From: JANXMY01 sp964251675
GTDB lineage: Bacteria > Armatimonadota > Armatimonadia > Armatimonadales > Capsulimonadaceae
Length of the DNA: 64,000 nucleotides
Assembly: GCA_964251675.1 (NCBI GenBank)
Contig: CAXUKS010000002.1
Location: forward strand, 62,001 to 126,000
Direction of reading: 5' to 3'
The notes beneath the pieces are model-generated. The model was not told the DNA's origin and did no database searches. It saw only the letters and a list, made by a program, of their open reading frames with translations. This document shows positions 8,463 to 16,099 of the stretch, piece after piece (the first letter of the stretch is position 1; the number at the start of each line of letters is the position of its first letter). The position numbers and the translations under genes were made by a program.

Positions 8463-10988
8463 ATGACTGCACTATCGTCCATAGCCGTCTTGGGACTTGA
8501 TGTCTCGGGACTTGATGTCTCGGGACTTGATGTCTCGGGACTTGATGTCTCGGGACTTGATGTCTCGGGATCTGGAGAGGGTGCCCGTCAGGCAGCCCTT
8601 GATTCGTATGACATTCTGGACACCTCCCCGGAGGAAGAATACGAAGACATCACGCGCCTTGCTTCTCAGATCTGCCGGACGCCTATCGCCCTCATCAGCC
8701 TGATGGACGGTGAACGGCAATGGTTCAAGTCCCGGCTGGGCCTCGGCGCGTCCCAAACCAGCCGCGATGTCTCGTTCTGCGCGTATGCCCTCCACCAGTC
8801 CGACGTGCTGGTTGTCCCCGATGCCCGCCTGGACCCGCGCTTTTGGGATAACCCGCTGGTGACCGGTGAACCGCACATCCGGTTCTATGCCGGTGCCCCT
8901 CTGCTGACCCCCGGCGGCCACACGCTGGGGACACTCTGTGTGATGGCCCCGGAGCCGCGCACGCTGACGCCCGAACAGCAGTCCGCCCTCCAGGCCCTGG
9001 CCCGCCAGGTTGTTGCCCTGCTGGAACTGCGCCGCCATGCCGCCGCCGAGAAGCGCCTGCTCGCCGAGCGTCTGCACGCTGAGGAGGCCCGGCGCGAGGC
9101 GCACGCCCTGCTGCACGCAGTGGTCGAGGGGGCGACGGACGCGATCTTGCTCAAAGACCTGGCGGGCCGCTACCGGATGATCAACGCCGCCGGGGCACGC
9201 TTCCTCGGCAGGACCGCCATCGAGGTCGTCGGGCGCGACGACACCGCGCTGTTCCTCCCTGCTGTCGCCGCAAAGACTCGGCATACTGACCGTCAGGTCC
9301 TGCGCTCAGGCGAGTCCCTCACGTATGAAGACACGCAAGTCAGTAACGGCGTCTCGCGCACTTACCTGAGTACGAAAGATGTCTGCCGGGACGAACAGGG
9401 AACGCCCATCGGCATCATTAGCATTGCACGTGACATCACGGCACGTAAAAAAGCCGACGAGCGCCTGCGCCTGCTGGAAGCAGCCATCGAAAATGCCAGC
9501 GACGTAGTTGTCATCACGGAAGCGGAGCCGATTGGTCCGCCCGGCCCGCGCATTGTCTACGTCAACTCGGCCTTCACCCGTGCCACCGGCTACAGCGCCG
9601 AAGAAGCCCTCGGCCAGTCGCCGCGCATATTGCAGGGGGGAGGCACCGACCCCGACACCCGCGCTGTGATACGCAAGTCCCTGAAGCGGTGGAAGCCGGT
9701 GCGAGTGGAGATACTCAACTACCGCAAAGATGGAACCAAGTTTTGGGTGGAGCTGAACATTGTTCCCCTTGCCGACGAGAACGGCTGGTACACCCACTGG
9801 GTTTCCGTCCAGCGCGACATCACGGAGCGCAAACGGGTCGAGGCGCAGCGAGAGACCCTGCTGGCTGAGGCTGTGGAACGGGCAGAGCAGGACTCGCTGA
9901 CCGGCCTTTGGAACCACCGTGGGTTTCAGGCACGATTCAAGTCTGAATCGGAACGCGCTCGGCGCGAGGGCAGCCGTCTTGCCCTGTTCCTCATGGACGT
10001 CGATAACTTCAAGTTCTTTAACGATGTCTACGGCCATGCTGTTGGCGACGAGGTCCTGCAGCGGATTGCCCAGGCACTGCAAGACTGCTGCCGATCTGAA
10101 GACACCCTGGCCCGTTACGGCGGGGATGAGTTTGTCCTGCTGGCCGCGATCTCTGAGGACGGGGAGGCACAGGCCCTCGCCGAGCGTCTGCGCTCAGTCC
10201 TAGCCGAGTTGGGCTACCGCCCGCCCGGCTACGATACCACCATCCCCATTGGCGCATCCCTGGGTCTGGCAATATTTCCTGAAGAGGCCGATACCCGGCT
10301 GAAGCTGCTGGAGATGGCCGACGCTCATCTGCGCCGTGCCAAAGCGGGGGAAGGGAGTCGCGCCGCCCTGATAGAGAGCATTCGGGAGCGGTTCACCGGA
10401 TCACAGGTCGGGTTCCCGATGCTCAACGCCCTGGTCAACGCCGTGGACAACAAAGACCGCTACACCCGCCGCCATTCCGAGGATGTCACTGTCTACAGCC
10501 TCCAGATTGCCCGTGAACTGGGTCTGGACGAAGGAATGCATCAGACCATCGCCGTCGCCGCGCTGCTCCATGATGTCGGCAAAATCGGCATCCCGGATGA
10601 CATTCTGCGGAAGCCGGGCCGTCTCTCTGAGGCGGACTTCGAAGCCATCCGGGAACACCCGGTGATGGGCGCCGTCATAGTCGGGGCCGTGCCGGGCTTT
10701 GAGGAAACTCTGGATGCCGTGCGCCATCACCATGAGCGGTGGGACGGGGGCGGCTACCCGGATGGTCTGCACGGCGAGGCAGCACCCTGGATGGCCCGCC
10801 TTCTGGCGGTGGCCGATGCGTACTCGGCCATGACCACAGACCGGCCTTACCGCAAAGGCATGGAGCCTGCCGTGGCCCTCGGCATCCTGAAAGACGGCGC
10901 GGGGACCCAGTGGGACCCTGAGTATGTCCGCGCCTTCCTGTCGGCACAGAGCGGCCTGCGTTCAGCCGCTTTGGGAGAAGGCTTCTAA
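8463..10988 (+). CDS. GAF-PAS-PAS-GGDEF-HD-GYP cyclic-di-GMP signalling protein (841 aa)
   Basis: Domains in order: a repeat-rich N-terminus (10-35), GAF (about 45-200), two PAS sensors (about 215-330 and 335-460), GGDEF (about 475-630) with an intact YGGDEF near 550, and HD-GYP (about 645-835) with LLHDVGKIG near 700 and GGGYPDG. GGDEF domains make cyclic di-GMP and HD-GYP domains degrade it, so the protein may carry both activities. No signal peptide or TM is seen, so it should be a cytosolic sensor. The N-terminus has five LDVSG repeats from a 15-bp DNA tandem. Its 3' end overlaps the convergent flavoprotein gene by 4 bp. Confidence 0.9.
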   Translation: MTALSSIAVLGLDVSGLDVSGLDVSGLDVSGLDVSGSGEGARQAALDSYDILDTSPEEEYEDITRLASQICRTPIALISLMDGERQWFKSRLGLGASQTSRDVSFCAYALHQSDVLVVPDARLDPRFWDNPLVTGEPHIRFYAGAPLLTPGGHTLGTLCVMAPEPRTLTPEQQSALQALARQVVALLELRRHAAAEKRLLAERLHAEEARREAHALLHAVVEGATDAILLKDLAGRYRMINAAGARFLGRTAIEVVGRDDTALFLPAVAAKTRHTDRQVLRSGESLTYEDTQVSNGVSRTYLSTKDVCRDEQGTPIGIISIARDITARKKADERLRLLEAAIENASDVVVITEAEPIGPPGPRIVYVNSAFTRATGYSAEEALGQSPRILQGGGTDPDTRAVIRKSLKRWKPVRVEILNYRKDGTKFWVELNIVPLADENGWYTHWVSVQRDITERKRVEAQRETLLAEAVERAEQDSLTGLWNHRGFQARFKSESERARREGSRLALFLMDVDNFKFFNDVYGHAVGDEVLQRIAQALQDCCRSEDTLARYGGDEFVLLAAISEDGEAQALAERLRSVLAELGYRPPGYDTTIPIGASLGLAIFPEEADTRLKLLEMADAHLRRAKAGEGSRAALIESIRERFTGSQVGFPMLNALVNAVDNKDRYTRRHSEDVTVYSLQIARELGLDEGMHQTIAVAALLHDVGKIGIPDDILRKPGRLSEADFEAIREHPVMGAVIVGAVPGFEETLDAVRHHHERWDGGGYPDGLHGEAAPWMARLLAVADAYSAMTTDRPYRKGMEPAVALGILKDGAGTQWDPEYVRAFLSAQSGLRSAALGEGF
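8492..8566. repeat. 15-bp tandem repeat, five copies
   Basis: The unit gggacttgatgtctc is repeated five times without a mismatch, inside the first 35 codons of the signalling gene. Because 15 is a multiple of three, copy changes would lengthen or shorten an LDVSG run without breaking the frame. Confidence 0.95.
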
Positions 10989-12217
10989 TCCAGCAGGTTT
11001 GCCAGATCAAAGCTCACGTCCGCGATCTCCGCTTCGCGGCCCTTCACCGAAGGCTTCTCCCGCGTTAGCCGCTCTAGTGTCGGCAGCAGGCTTTCGGGCG
11101 GGTTGACCGTGATGATCATAGCGATTTTGCCATCTTCGGTGAGATACAGCTCCTCAAAGCGGTTTGATTCGGGTGTGCCGTGCAGCAGGCCGCCTTTGCC
11201 GCCCTGCGGGTCGCCGAACAGCTTGAAGCGGATGTCCAGCTCCGTGGAAAAGAAGCGCGGCACATGGTCATAGGCCATTCTTTGGCCCGCCATGTTGGTC
11301 CCCGCGATCTCGCCGTGCCAGCGGGCATTGTTCCAGTGCTCCACGCGCCACTGCTTGCCCAGGACGGGGTCCTGAAACCCGGCACAGTCGCCCGCCGCCC
11401 AGACGTCGGGCGTTCCCGTCTCTAAAAATTCGTTGACCAGAATGCCGTTCTTTTTCTCGTCCACCGCCAGCCCCGCCGCCTGTGCAAACTCCAAATTGGG
11501 CTGGACGCCGACGCCTGCCACGACAAAGTCGCCGTCGATAGTCCGGCCCGATTTGGTCTTGACCCCGGTAGGCGTCACTTGCGTGACCTCATCGCCCAAA
11601 ATAATCTCTGCCCCTGCCGCTTCCAGTTTGTCTTTCAGGAACGCGCCGTAAGTCGGCGAGGCGAACTTGCTCCAAAGCTGATCGGTCGGCTCAATAATGG
11701 TGGCTTTGCCGCCGGTCTCCAAAAAGTCTGAGGCCACTTCGACGCCAATATAGCCGCCGCCGACGAGAATGAGCTTTTGCCCCAGATGCGCCTGGATCGC
11801 CTCGCTGTCTTCTCTAGTGCGAAGCGTCCGCACATTCGGCCCGTCCCCGCCCGGCACGTCCAGCGGCTTCGGCGCAGACCCCGTCGCCACCAGCATCTTC
11901 TCGTAGCTGACCGTGTCGCCATTGTCCAGCGTGATTGTCTTCGCGCCCGTGTCCGCGCCCATCGCTTTGGTCCCAGTCAGCAGCGTCACGCTGTTTGTCT
12001 CATACCAGTCAGTCGGCTGAATGGGCAGCAGGCTGTCCGAGTCGGCCTCGCCGCGCAGGTACTCTTTAGACAGTGGGGGCCGGTGGTAGGGCGCATGCGG
12101 CTCCGAGCCGATGATTAAAATCGTGCCTTCGGTGTCGTACTTGCGGATCGCTTCCGCCGCCTTCGCCGAGGCGAGGCCGCCGCCCACAAGAGCATACTTC
12201 GCTGTGTGCTGTGCCAT
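10985..12217 (-). CDS. FAD/NAD(P)-dependent oxidoreductase, AIF/rubredoxin-reductase-like (410 aa)
   Basis: It is a two-dinucleotide-fold flavoprotein. The FAD loop VGGGLASAKAAEAI lies near residue 11. The NAD(P) loop VGGGYIGVEVA lies near residue 150. ATGSAPKPL lies between them, and the second FAD motif VWAAGDCA follows. The C-terminal domain resembles ferredoxin or rubredoxin reductases and AIF-like proteins. These enzymes move electrons between NAD(P)H and a small redox protein, but no partner is encoded nearby. It converges with the signalling gene, sharing 4 bp at the stops. A palindromic element lies directly upstream of its start. Confidence 0.87.
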   Translation of the reverse strand: MAQHTAKYALVGGGLASAKAAEAIRKYDTEGTILIIGSEPHAPYHRPPLSKEYLRGEADSDSLLPIQPTDWYETNSVTLLTGTKAMGADTGAKTITLDNGDTVSYEKMLVATGSAPKPLDVPGGDGPNVRTLRTREDSEAIQAHLGQKLILVGGGYIGVEVASDFLETGGKATIIEPTDQLWSKFASPTYGAFLKDKLEAAGAEIILGDEVTQVTPTGVKTKSGRTIDGDFVVAGVGVQPNLEFAQAAGLAVDEKKNGILVNEFLETGTPDVWAAGDCAGFQDPVLGKQWRVEHWNNARWHGEIAGTNMAGQRMAYDHVPRFFSTELDIRFKLFGDPQGGKGGLLHGTPESNRFEELYLTEDGKIAMIITVNPPESLLPTLERLTREKPSVKGREAEIADVSFDLANLLD

Positions 12218-12242
12218 AAACTGTGTCTCTTTCTACGAGAAA

Positions 12243-12382
12243 ACACGGGGCTGAACCCCCGTGCTTTAAAAGGGCAAGCCCCCGCCTTCGCGGGCGAGGA
12301 TTTAAGAACAGCTCTTTTCGGTTATCCGATGCCCGCGAAGGCGGGGAATTGCCCTTCGAAGCACGGGGGTTCAGCCCCGTGT
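12243..12382. repeat. interspersed palindromic element, copy 2
   Basis: The terminal inverted repeats are perfect over 22 nt. The inside matches the element at 1488-1629 closely, with a few base changes in the loop region. It lies between the flavoprotein start and the SDR stop. Two closely similar copies 11 kb apart in unrelated contexts point to an element that moves or is copied. Confidence 0.88.
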
Positions 12383-12393
12383 CCCTCCCCCTC

Positions 12394-13131
12394 TCACGTC
12401 AGCGCCTCATCCATCGTCCGCATCTGGATTTCAATAATCCGGGACCCTGCCGACTGCGTGCAGGCGAGAACCACGGCCCCGGCGACGTCCTCCGGCTCCA
12501 GCATGCCCGACTCGGCCACGGACTGCTCGGTGCGGCCTGTGCCCAGCGCAAACTCGGTTTTGACACCGCCGGGGCAGATCGCCCCGACCTTGATGCCGTG
12601 CGGGCGCAGCTCTTTGTCCAGGGCCTGCGCCATGCCGACCTGCGCGAACTTGGTGGCGCAGTAGACCGCCTCACCCGCGAAGCCGTAGACGCCCGCCATT
12701 GACGACAGCATCAAAATCGTCCCCGATTTCTGTGCCTGCATTACCGGCACGGCATGGCGGGTGAAGAGAAACGTGGAGCGGACATTGCTGTCCATCAGCG
12801 TGTCGTACTCGTCCGCGCTGGTGTCCGCAATGTTTTTATAGTTGCCGACCCCGGCGTTGTTGATCAAAATATCCAGCCGCCCAAAGGTCTGCTGCGCGGC
12901 GGCGACCGCCTCTTTGGCCGTGTCTTCCTCGCGGGCATCGCCGACGACAATCGCTGCATCAGACCCCAGCGCCCGGATTTCCTCGGCCAGCGTTTCCAGC
13001 CGCTCCCGCCGCCGGGCCGTCAGCACAATCTTTGCGCCTTCCGCCGCCAGCGCCCGTGCCGCCGCCGCCCCGATACCCGCGCTTGCGCCAGTGACGAGGG
13101 CCACTTTACCGTCTAATTTGCCTGCTATTAT
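12394..13131 (-). CDS. short-chain dehydrogenase/reductase with unusual start (about 245 aa)
   Basis: It is a classical SDR: TGASAGIG near the N-terminus, NNAGVGNY, Ser in MLSSMAG, and the YCATK active site. The family start should read M-x-G-K-L-D-G-K. At that place the strand has ATA ATA GCA GGC AAA, with no ATG, GTG or TTG in frame nearby. An AAAGGAA ribosome site lies correctly placed upstream. Either a rare ATA start is used or a mutation has hit the start codon. The open frame continues to 13455 but crosses the promoter of the next gene and looks non-coding. The substrate is unknown. Confidence 0.75.
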   Translation of the reverse strand: MIAGKLDGKVALVTGASAGIGAAAARALAAEGAKIVLTARRRERLETLAEEIRALGSDAAIVVGDAREEDTAKEAVAAAQQTFGRLDILINNAGVGNYKNIADTSADEYDTLMDSNVRSTFLFTRHAVPVMQAQKSGTILMLSSMAGVYGFAGEAVYCATKFAQVGMAQALDKELRPHGIKVGAICPGGVKTEFALGTGRTEQSVAESGMLEPEDVAGAVVLACTQSAGSRIIEIQMRTMDEALT

Positions 13132-13206
13132 ATATGTGTTTCCTTTATGCTGTCTGCTGCAACTTGGACTTATACCCCGTTTGTGCAGGAAACCCAAAAC
13201 CTGAGT

Positions 13207-13212
13207 TATAAT
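13207..13212 (+). promoter_or_regulatory. -10 box (TATAAT) of the DUF4234-like gene
   Basis: A perfect TATAAT lies 9 bp before the ATG at 13222. Initiation 6-8 bases after it would leave almost no 5' leader. No good -35 box is seen at the usual spacing. A ttgtgc lies 20 bp upstream. Confidence 0.5.
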
Positions 13213-13221
13213 GCAGGCATT

Positions 13222-13800
13222 ATGGAACAAAATATTCCCGGTTCCCCTGACCCAAACTCTCCGTTTGCCTCTGCCGTGCCCTCCGTGTGGCCGCCCCCGC
13301 CGACCAATTCTCCCTTTTCGGAAGAGGGAACCGGCGCAGTTTCGCCCCTGGCCGGGTTCCGTGAGCAGAGCGTTTGGCTTGTTTTCTTTTTGACCCTCAT
13401 CACTCTTGGCATCTACGGCGTCTTCTGGCTGCGGCGGCAGGGCAGGCTGTTTCATCAGATTCGACCGGATTTGATGCCTGCTGGGGCATTGCTGTACGGT
13501 AACATCGTTCTTGGATTGACGTTTCTGAGTGCGGGGCTGGACATCGCCAGTATGCTCAGCGACGTTTCGACTCTGGACACACTGAGCAGCGTTTTGGACA
13601 AAGCTGTCGGCGTCCTCGTTTTAGTCCTTGCGTTCCAGGTGCGGAATGGGTTCAACAGTTTGATTGGCGCTCGCAAGGGAACGGACTGGTGGTTCAGCGG
13701 TGTCTACACCTGGCTGCTGAACGTGGTCTATCTTCAATACAAGCTGAACAAAACCATCCGGCGACTCAGGATGGAAACACTCCCCATCGCGGCAAAGTGA
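13222..13800 (+). CDS. DUF4234-like membrane protein (192 aa)
   Basis: The first 50 residues are Pro/Ser-rich and probably disordered. FLTLITLGIYGVFWLRRQ then matches the start of DUF4234 and DUF898-like small membrane proteins. Three to four hydrophobic stretches follow (about 55-75, 88-108, 125-145 and possibly 155-175). The product is an inner-membrane protein of unknown role. The start at 13222 is the first good ATG after the TATAAT box. There is no clear ribosome site, in line with a leaderless transcript. The dus gene follows after 22 bp and may be co-transcribed. Confidence 0.7.
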   Translation: MEQNIPGSPDPNSPFASAVPSVWPPPPTNSPFSEEGTGAVSPLAGFREQSVWLVFFLTLITLGIYGVFWLRRQGRLFHQIRPDLMPAGALLYGNIVLGLTFLSAGLDIASMLSDVSTLDTLSSVLDKAVGVLVLVLAFQVRNGFNSLIGARKGTDWWFSGVYTWLLNVVYLQYKLNKTIRRLRMETLPIAAK

Positions 13801-13822
13801 GGAGGCCGGGTATACTCTCCCC

Positions 13823-14821
13823 ATGCTTGACCCCGATGCGCCCGCGCTGATTCTGGCCCCGATGCAGGGGATGACCGATGCTCCCATGCGGGCCTTTCTG
13901 TCCGAACAGGGCGGCTGGACCTTTGCCGTGGCGGAGTTCCTGCGCGTCTCCTCCCACGCCCCCGCGCCGGAAATCTTCCGGCGGCACGTTCCCGAACTCA
14001 AAGCTGGCGGCAGAACCGGAGCGGGCCTGCCGGTGCAGGTGCAGCTACTCGGCGGGGATGCCGAACTCATGGCCCAGGCGGCGACGCATGCCGTGGAGGC
14101 CGGGGCGCGGGCGGTAGACATCAACTTCGGCTGCCCGGCCAAGACCGTCAACCGGCACGACGGCGGGGCGACCCTGCTGAAGTACCCGGCACGGATCAAA
14201 GAAATCGTCGCGGCGGTGCGGGCCGCTGTGCCGACTGAGCTGCCTGTCTCGGCCAAGATACGGCTCGGCTGGGACTCGACTGACCTGCTGCTGGAAATCG
14301 CCGATAGTGCCGCTGCCGGTGGCGCGTCATGGCTGACCATTCATGGCCGCACCCGCGCTCAGGGTTATGCGCCGCCCGCGTACTGGAACCCTATCGGAGA
14401 AGTGCAGGCGCGGCTGTCCATCCCCGTCGTCGCCAACGGCGACCTGTGGACGGTGGACGACCTGCGCCGCTGCCGGGACGAGACCGGCTGCCGCCATTTT
14501 ATGCTGGGACGCGGGGCGGTGGCCGACCCGACTCTGGCCCGCCGCTGTGCGGTGGAGCTGGGGATTGCGCCAGCGGGGGCGGAAGACGCCGAGCGGGTGG
14601 GGGACTGGGGGCCGTCCCTGCGCCGCCTGGCCTGTCTGACGGAGCGCATTGAAGGCAAAGTTTCCCCCCGCATCGTCTGCCGCTGGAAGCAGTGGCTGAA
14701 ACTCGCCTCGCAGCATGGCGGCTTTGCAGGCTTTGAGGCGGTGAAGCGGGCGGAAACGATGGAAGACGTGCTGGCCGCGCTGGAGCGACCTACCTTCCTT
14801 GCTTCGCAGGGTCCTTCCTAA
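13823..14821 (+). CDS. tRNA-dihydrouridine synthase (332 aa)
   Basis: It is a Dus-family flavoenzyme that reduces specific uridines in tRNA to dihydrouridine with NADPH. Family marks are LAPMQGMTD at the start, the FGCP motif with catalytic Cys104, HDGGATLLK, KIRLGW, TIHGRTRAQGY (the conserved His-Gly-Arg segment) and VVANGDL, then a C-terminal helical tRNA-binding part. The subtype cannot be fixed but looks closest to DusC or DusB types. The last residues (PTFLASQGPS) and the stop codon fall inside a palindromic repeat that starts at 14788. The native C-terminus was therefore probably replaced by repeat sequence. Confidence 0.9.
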   Translation: MLDPDAPALILAPMQGMTDAPMRAFLSEQGGWTFAVAEFLRVSSHAPAPEIFRRHVPELKAGGRTGAGLPVQVQLLGGDAELMAQAATHAVEAGARAVDINFGCPAKTVNRHDGGATLLKYPARIKEIVAAVRAAVPTELPVSAKIRLGWDSTDLLLEIADSAAAGGASWLTIHGRTRAQGYAPPAYWNPIGEVQARLSIPVVANGDLWTVDDLRRCRDETGCRHFMLGRGAVADPTLARRCAVELGIAPAGAEDAERVGDWGPSLRRLACLTERIEGKVSPRIVCRWKQWLKLASQHGGFAGFEAVKRAETMEDVLAALERPTFLASQGPS

Positions 14822-14910
14822 AGGAAGGATTAGGAACCGAGGCGAAGGGCTTGCGTGTGTTGTCCATATCCTTCCTTTAGGAAGGACCCTGCGAAGCAAG
14901 GAAGGTAGGT
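14788..14910. repeat. long inverted repeat overlapping the dus 3' end
   Basis: Arms of about 40 nt (14788-14829 and 14869-14910) are near-perfect reverse complements around a short unique centre. The left arm encodes the last dus residues and its stop. The hairpin lies between two convergent genes and could serve both as a terminator. Confidence 0.88.
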
Positions 14911-14912
14911 TC

Positions 14913-15329
14913 CTACCTCTTCATTTTTGGCTTCGTCAGCTCCGGCAGCACCGTGTCCAGATGCGCCGCCCACTGCCCCGCCAGCGCCTCCGGGCTGCAA
15001 TGGTTTGCCTGTGCCGAGGCTGGGTCCGCCGTCAAAAACCGCTTGCCGCGAAACAAAACGCACCAGTCCCCGTCCACCTGCCCAACCGTGAAATCCGTCG
15101 GCGTCATCGGCCCTTGTGCCAGCATCAAAGTCAGCCGCTGCTGCACCTGCGCTGCCCGCTGCCTGGCTGTCCTGCCGCCCCAGGGGGTGCGGACCGTGTG
15201 GATCAGCGTGCCGCCGATAATCACTTCCGCCGACGTGTCCTTTGCCAGCTTCGGAGCCGCCGGAGCGGCAGTGGTCAGGGCCGCAAGAAAGAGGGTGGTC
15301 AATGCGGGCGAAAGGCGCGAAAAAAGCAT
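14913..15329 (-). CDS. small secreted protein of unknown function (138 aa)
   Basis: The N-terminus (MLFSRLSPALTTLFLAALTT, then AAPAAP) is a clear signal peptide. The mature part has VIIGGTLIHTVRTPWGG and later VGQVDGDWCVLFRGKRFLTA and HCSPEALAGQWAAHLDTVLP. The two Cys might form a bond after export. The start at 15329 has GAGGAGA correctly spaced, which decides against a longer frame reaching 15638. I do not recognise the family. The TARQRAAQVQQRL stretch resembles periplasmic proteins with a short helix that handles wall or envelope tasks, but no function can be named. Confidence 0.7.
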   Translation of the reverse strand: MLFSRLSPALTTLFLAALTTAAPAAPKLAKDTSAEVIIGGTLIHTVRTPWGGRTARQRAAQVQQRLTLMLAQGPMTPTDFTVGQVDGDWCVLFRGKRFLTADPASAQANHCSPEALAGQWAAHLDTVLPELTKPKMKR

Positions 15330-15378
15330 ACGGGTTCTCCTCAGCGGGGTAGCGATAACATTTTGTTCTGCAACTGTT

Positions 15379-15945
15379 CTACAAATCTGCCCGGTTTTCC
15401 TGCCCCGGCCTCGATTTAGCAAGCATCCGCAGCACCGAACGCTCTCCTGTCCGCGACGGCACCTCGGCCACGGCGACCCACGCCACGTCATGGGATTCGT
15501 CGCTGACCCGCAGCGGCTCCTGTGAAGCCGCCACGCACAAAAACCGCAGGTCGTAGTGAAAATGCGCCGGGACGTTCCCCCGTGCTGGAATGGAATGCAC
15601 GTCCACGTCAAAGATTCGCTCCGACACCAGCCGCACACTTGTCAGCCCCGACTCTTCCCTAGCCTCCCGCAGAGCCGCCGCCGCCACGCTTGCGTCGCCT
15701 TCTTCCAGATGCCCGCCGAGCTGCACCCAGAGATTCAGCTTGGCATGATGCGTCAGCAGCACCTTTTCGCCCGCTTCGTCCACCACCCACGCTGATGCCG
15801 TGAGGTGGCCGCTTTCCAGCGCCCGTTCTCCGAACCGCGCATTGTCCCGCACAAACCGCGCCGTCTCATCCGCGCTTTGCCGGTCATCGTCGGCAAAGGG
15901 CTTGTACTCGGCCAGGCTTTGCAGCACTGCCTTTTGATCCAGCAA
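15379..15945 (-). CDS. Nudix hydrolase (188 aa)
   Basis: It is a Nudix-fold hydrolase. The Nudix box is GGHLEEGD, then AALREAREESGL, with the REx2EE metal-binding core intact and Asp at the first acidic position, as in many GGHxExGD members. These enzymes cleave nucleoside diphosphates linked to another group. The substrate cannot be told. The start is TTG at 15945, supported by a perfect AGGAGGT five bases upstream. The N-terminal 45 residues are an extra helical segment seen in some Nudix families. It lies upstream of the small secreted gene on the same strand, 49 bp away. Confidence 0.87.
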   Translation of the reverse strand: MLDQKAVLQSLAEYKPFADDDRQSADETARFVRDNARFGERALESGHLTASAWVVDEAGEKVLLTHHAKLNLWVQLGGHLEEGDASVAAAALREAREESGLTSVRLVSERIFDVDVHSIPARGNVPAHFHYDLRFLCVAASQEPLRVSDESHDVAWVAVAEVPSRTGERSVLRMLAKSRPGQENRADL

Positions 15946-16064
15946 TTTATACCTCCTGCGTTGTGGACGCCGCCAGCAGCGTCTGGTCGTCCTGCTGACC
16001 GTCGAAATACTTTGCCAGCACTGACACGCCTACGCGGCGCTGTTGCATAAATCGGCTCATCAGA

Positions 16065-16085
16065 CCGGGGCGGTAAACGCCCCGG
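16065..16085. terminator. GC-rich hairpin after the glutaminase gene
   Basis: An 8-bp perfect stem (ccggggcg/cgccccgg) with a 5-base loop lies 15 bp beyond the glutaminase stop on its downstream side. No long T-run follows on the - strand, so termination may be weak. Confidence 0.6.
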
Positions 16086-16099
16086 CTTTACTGGAGTCT

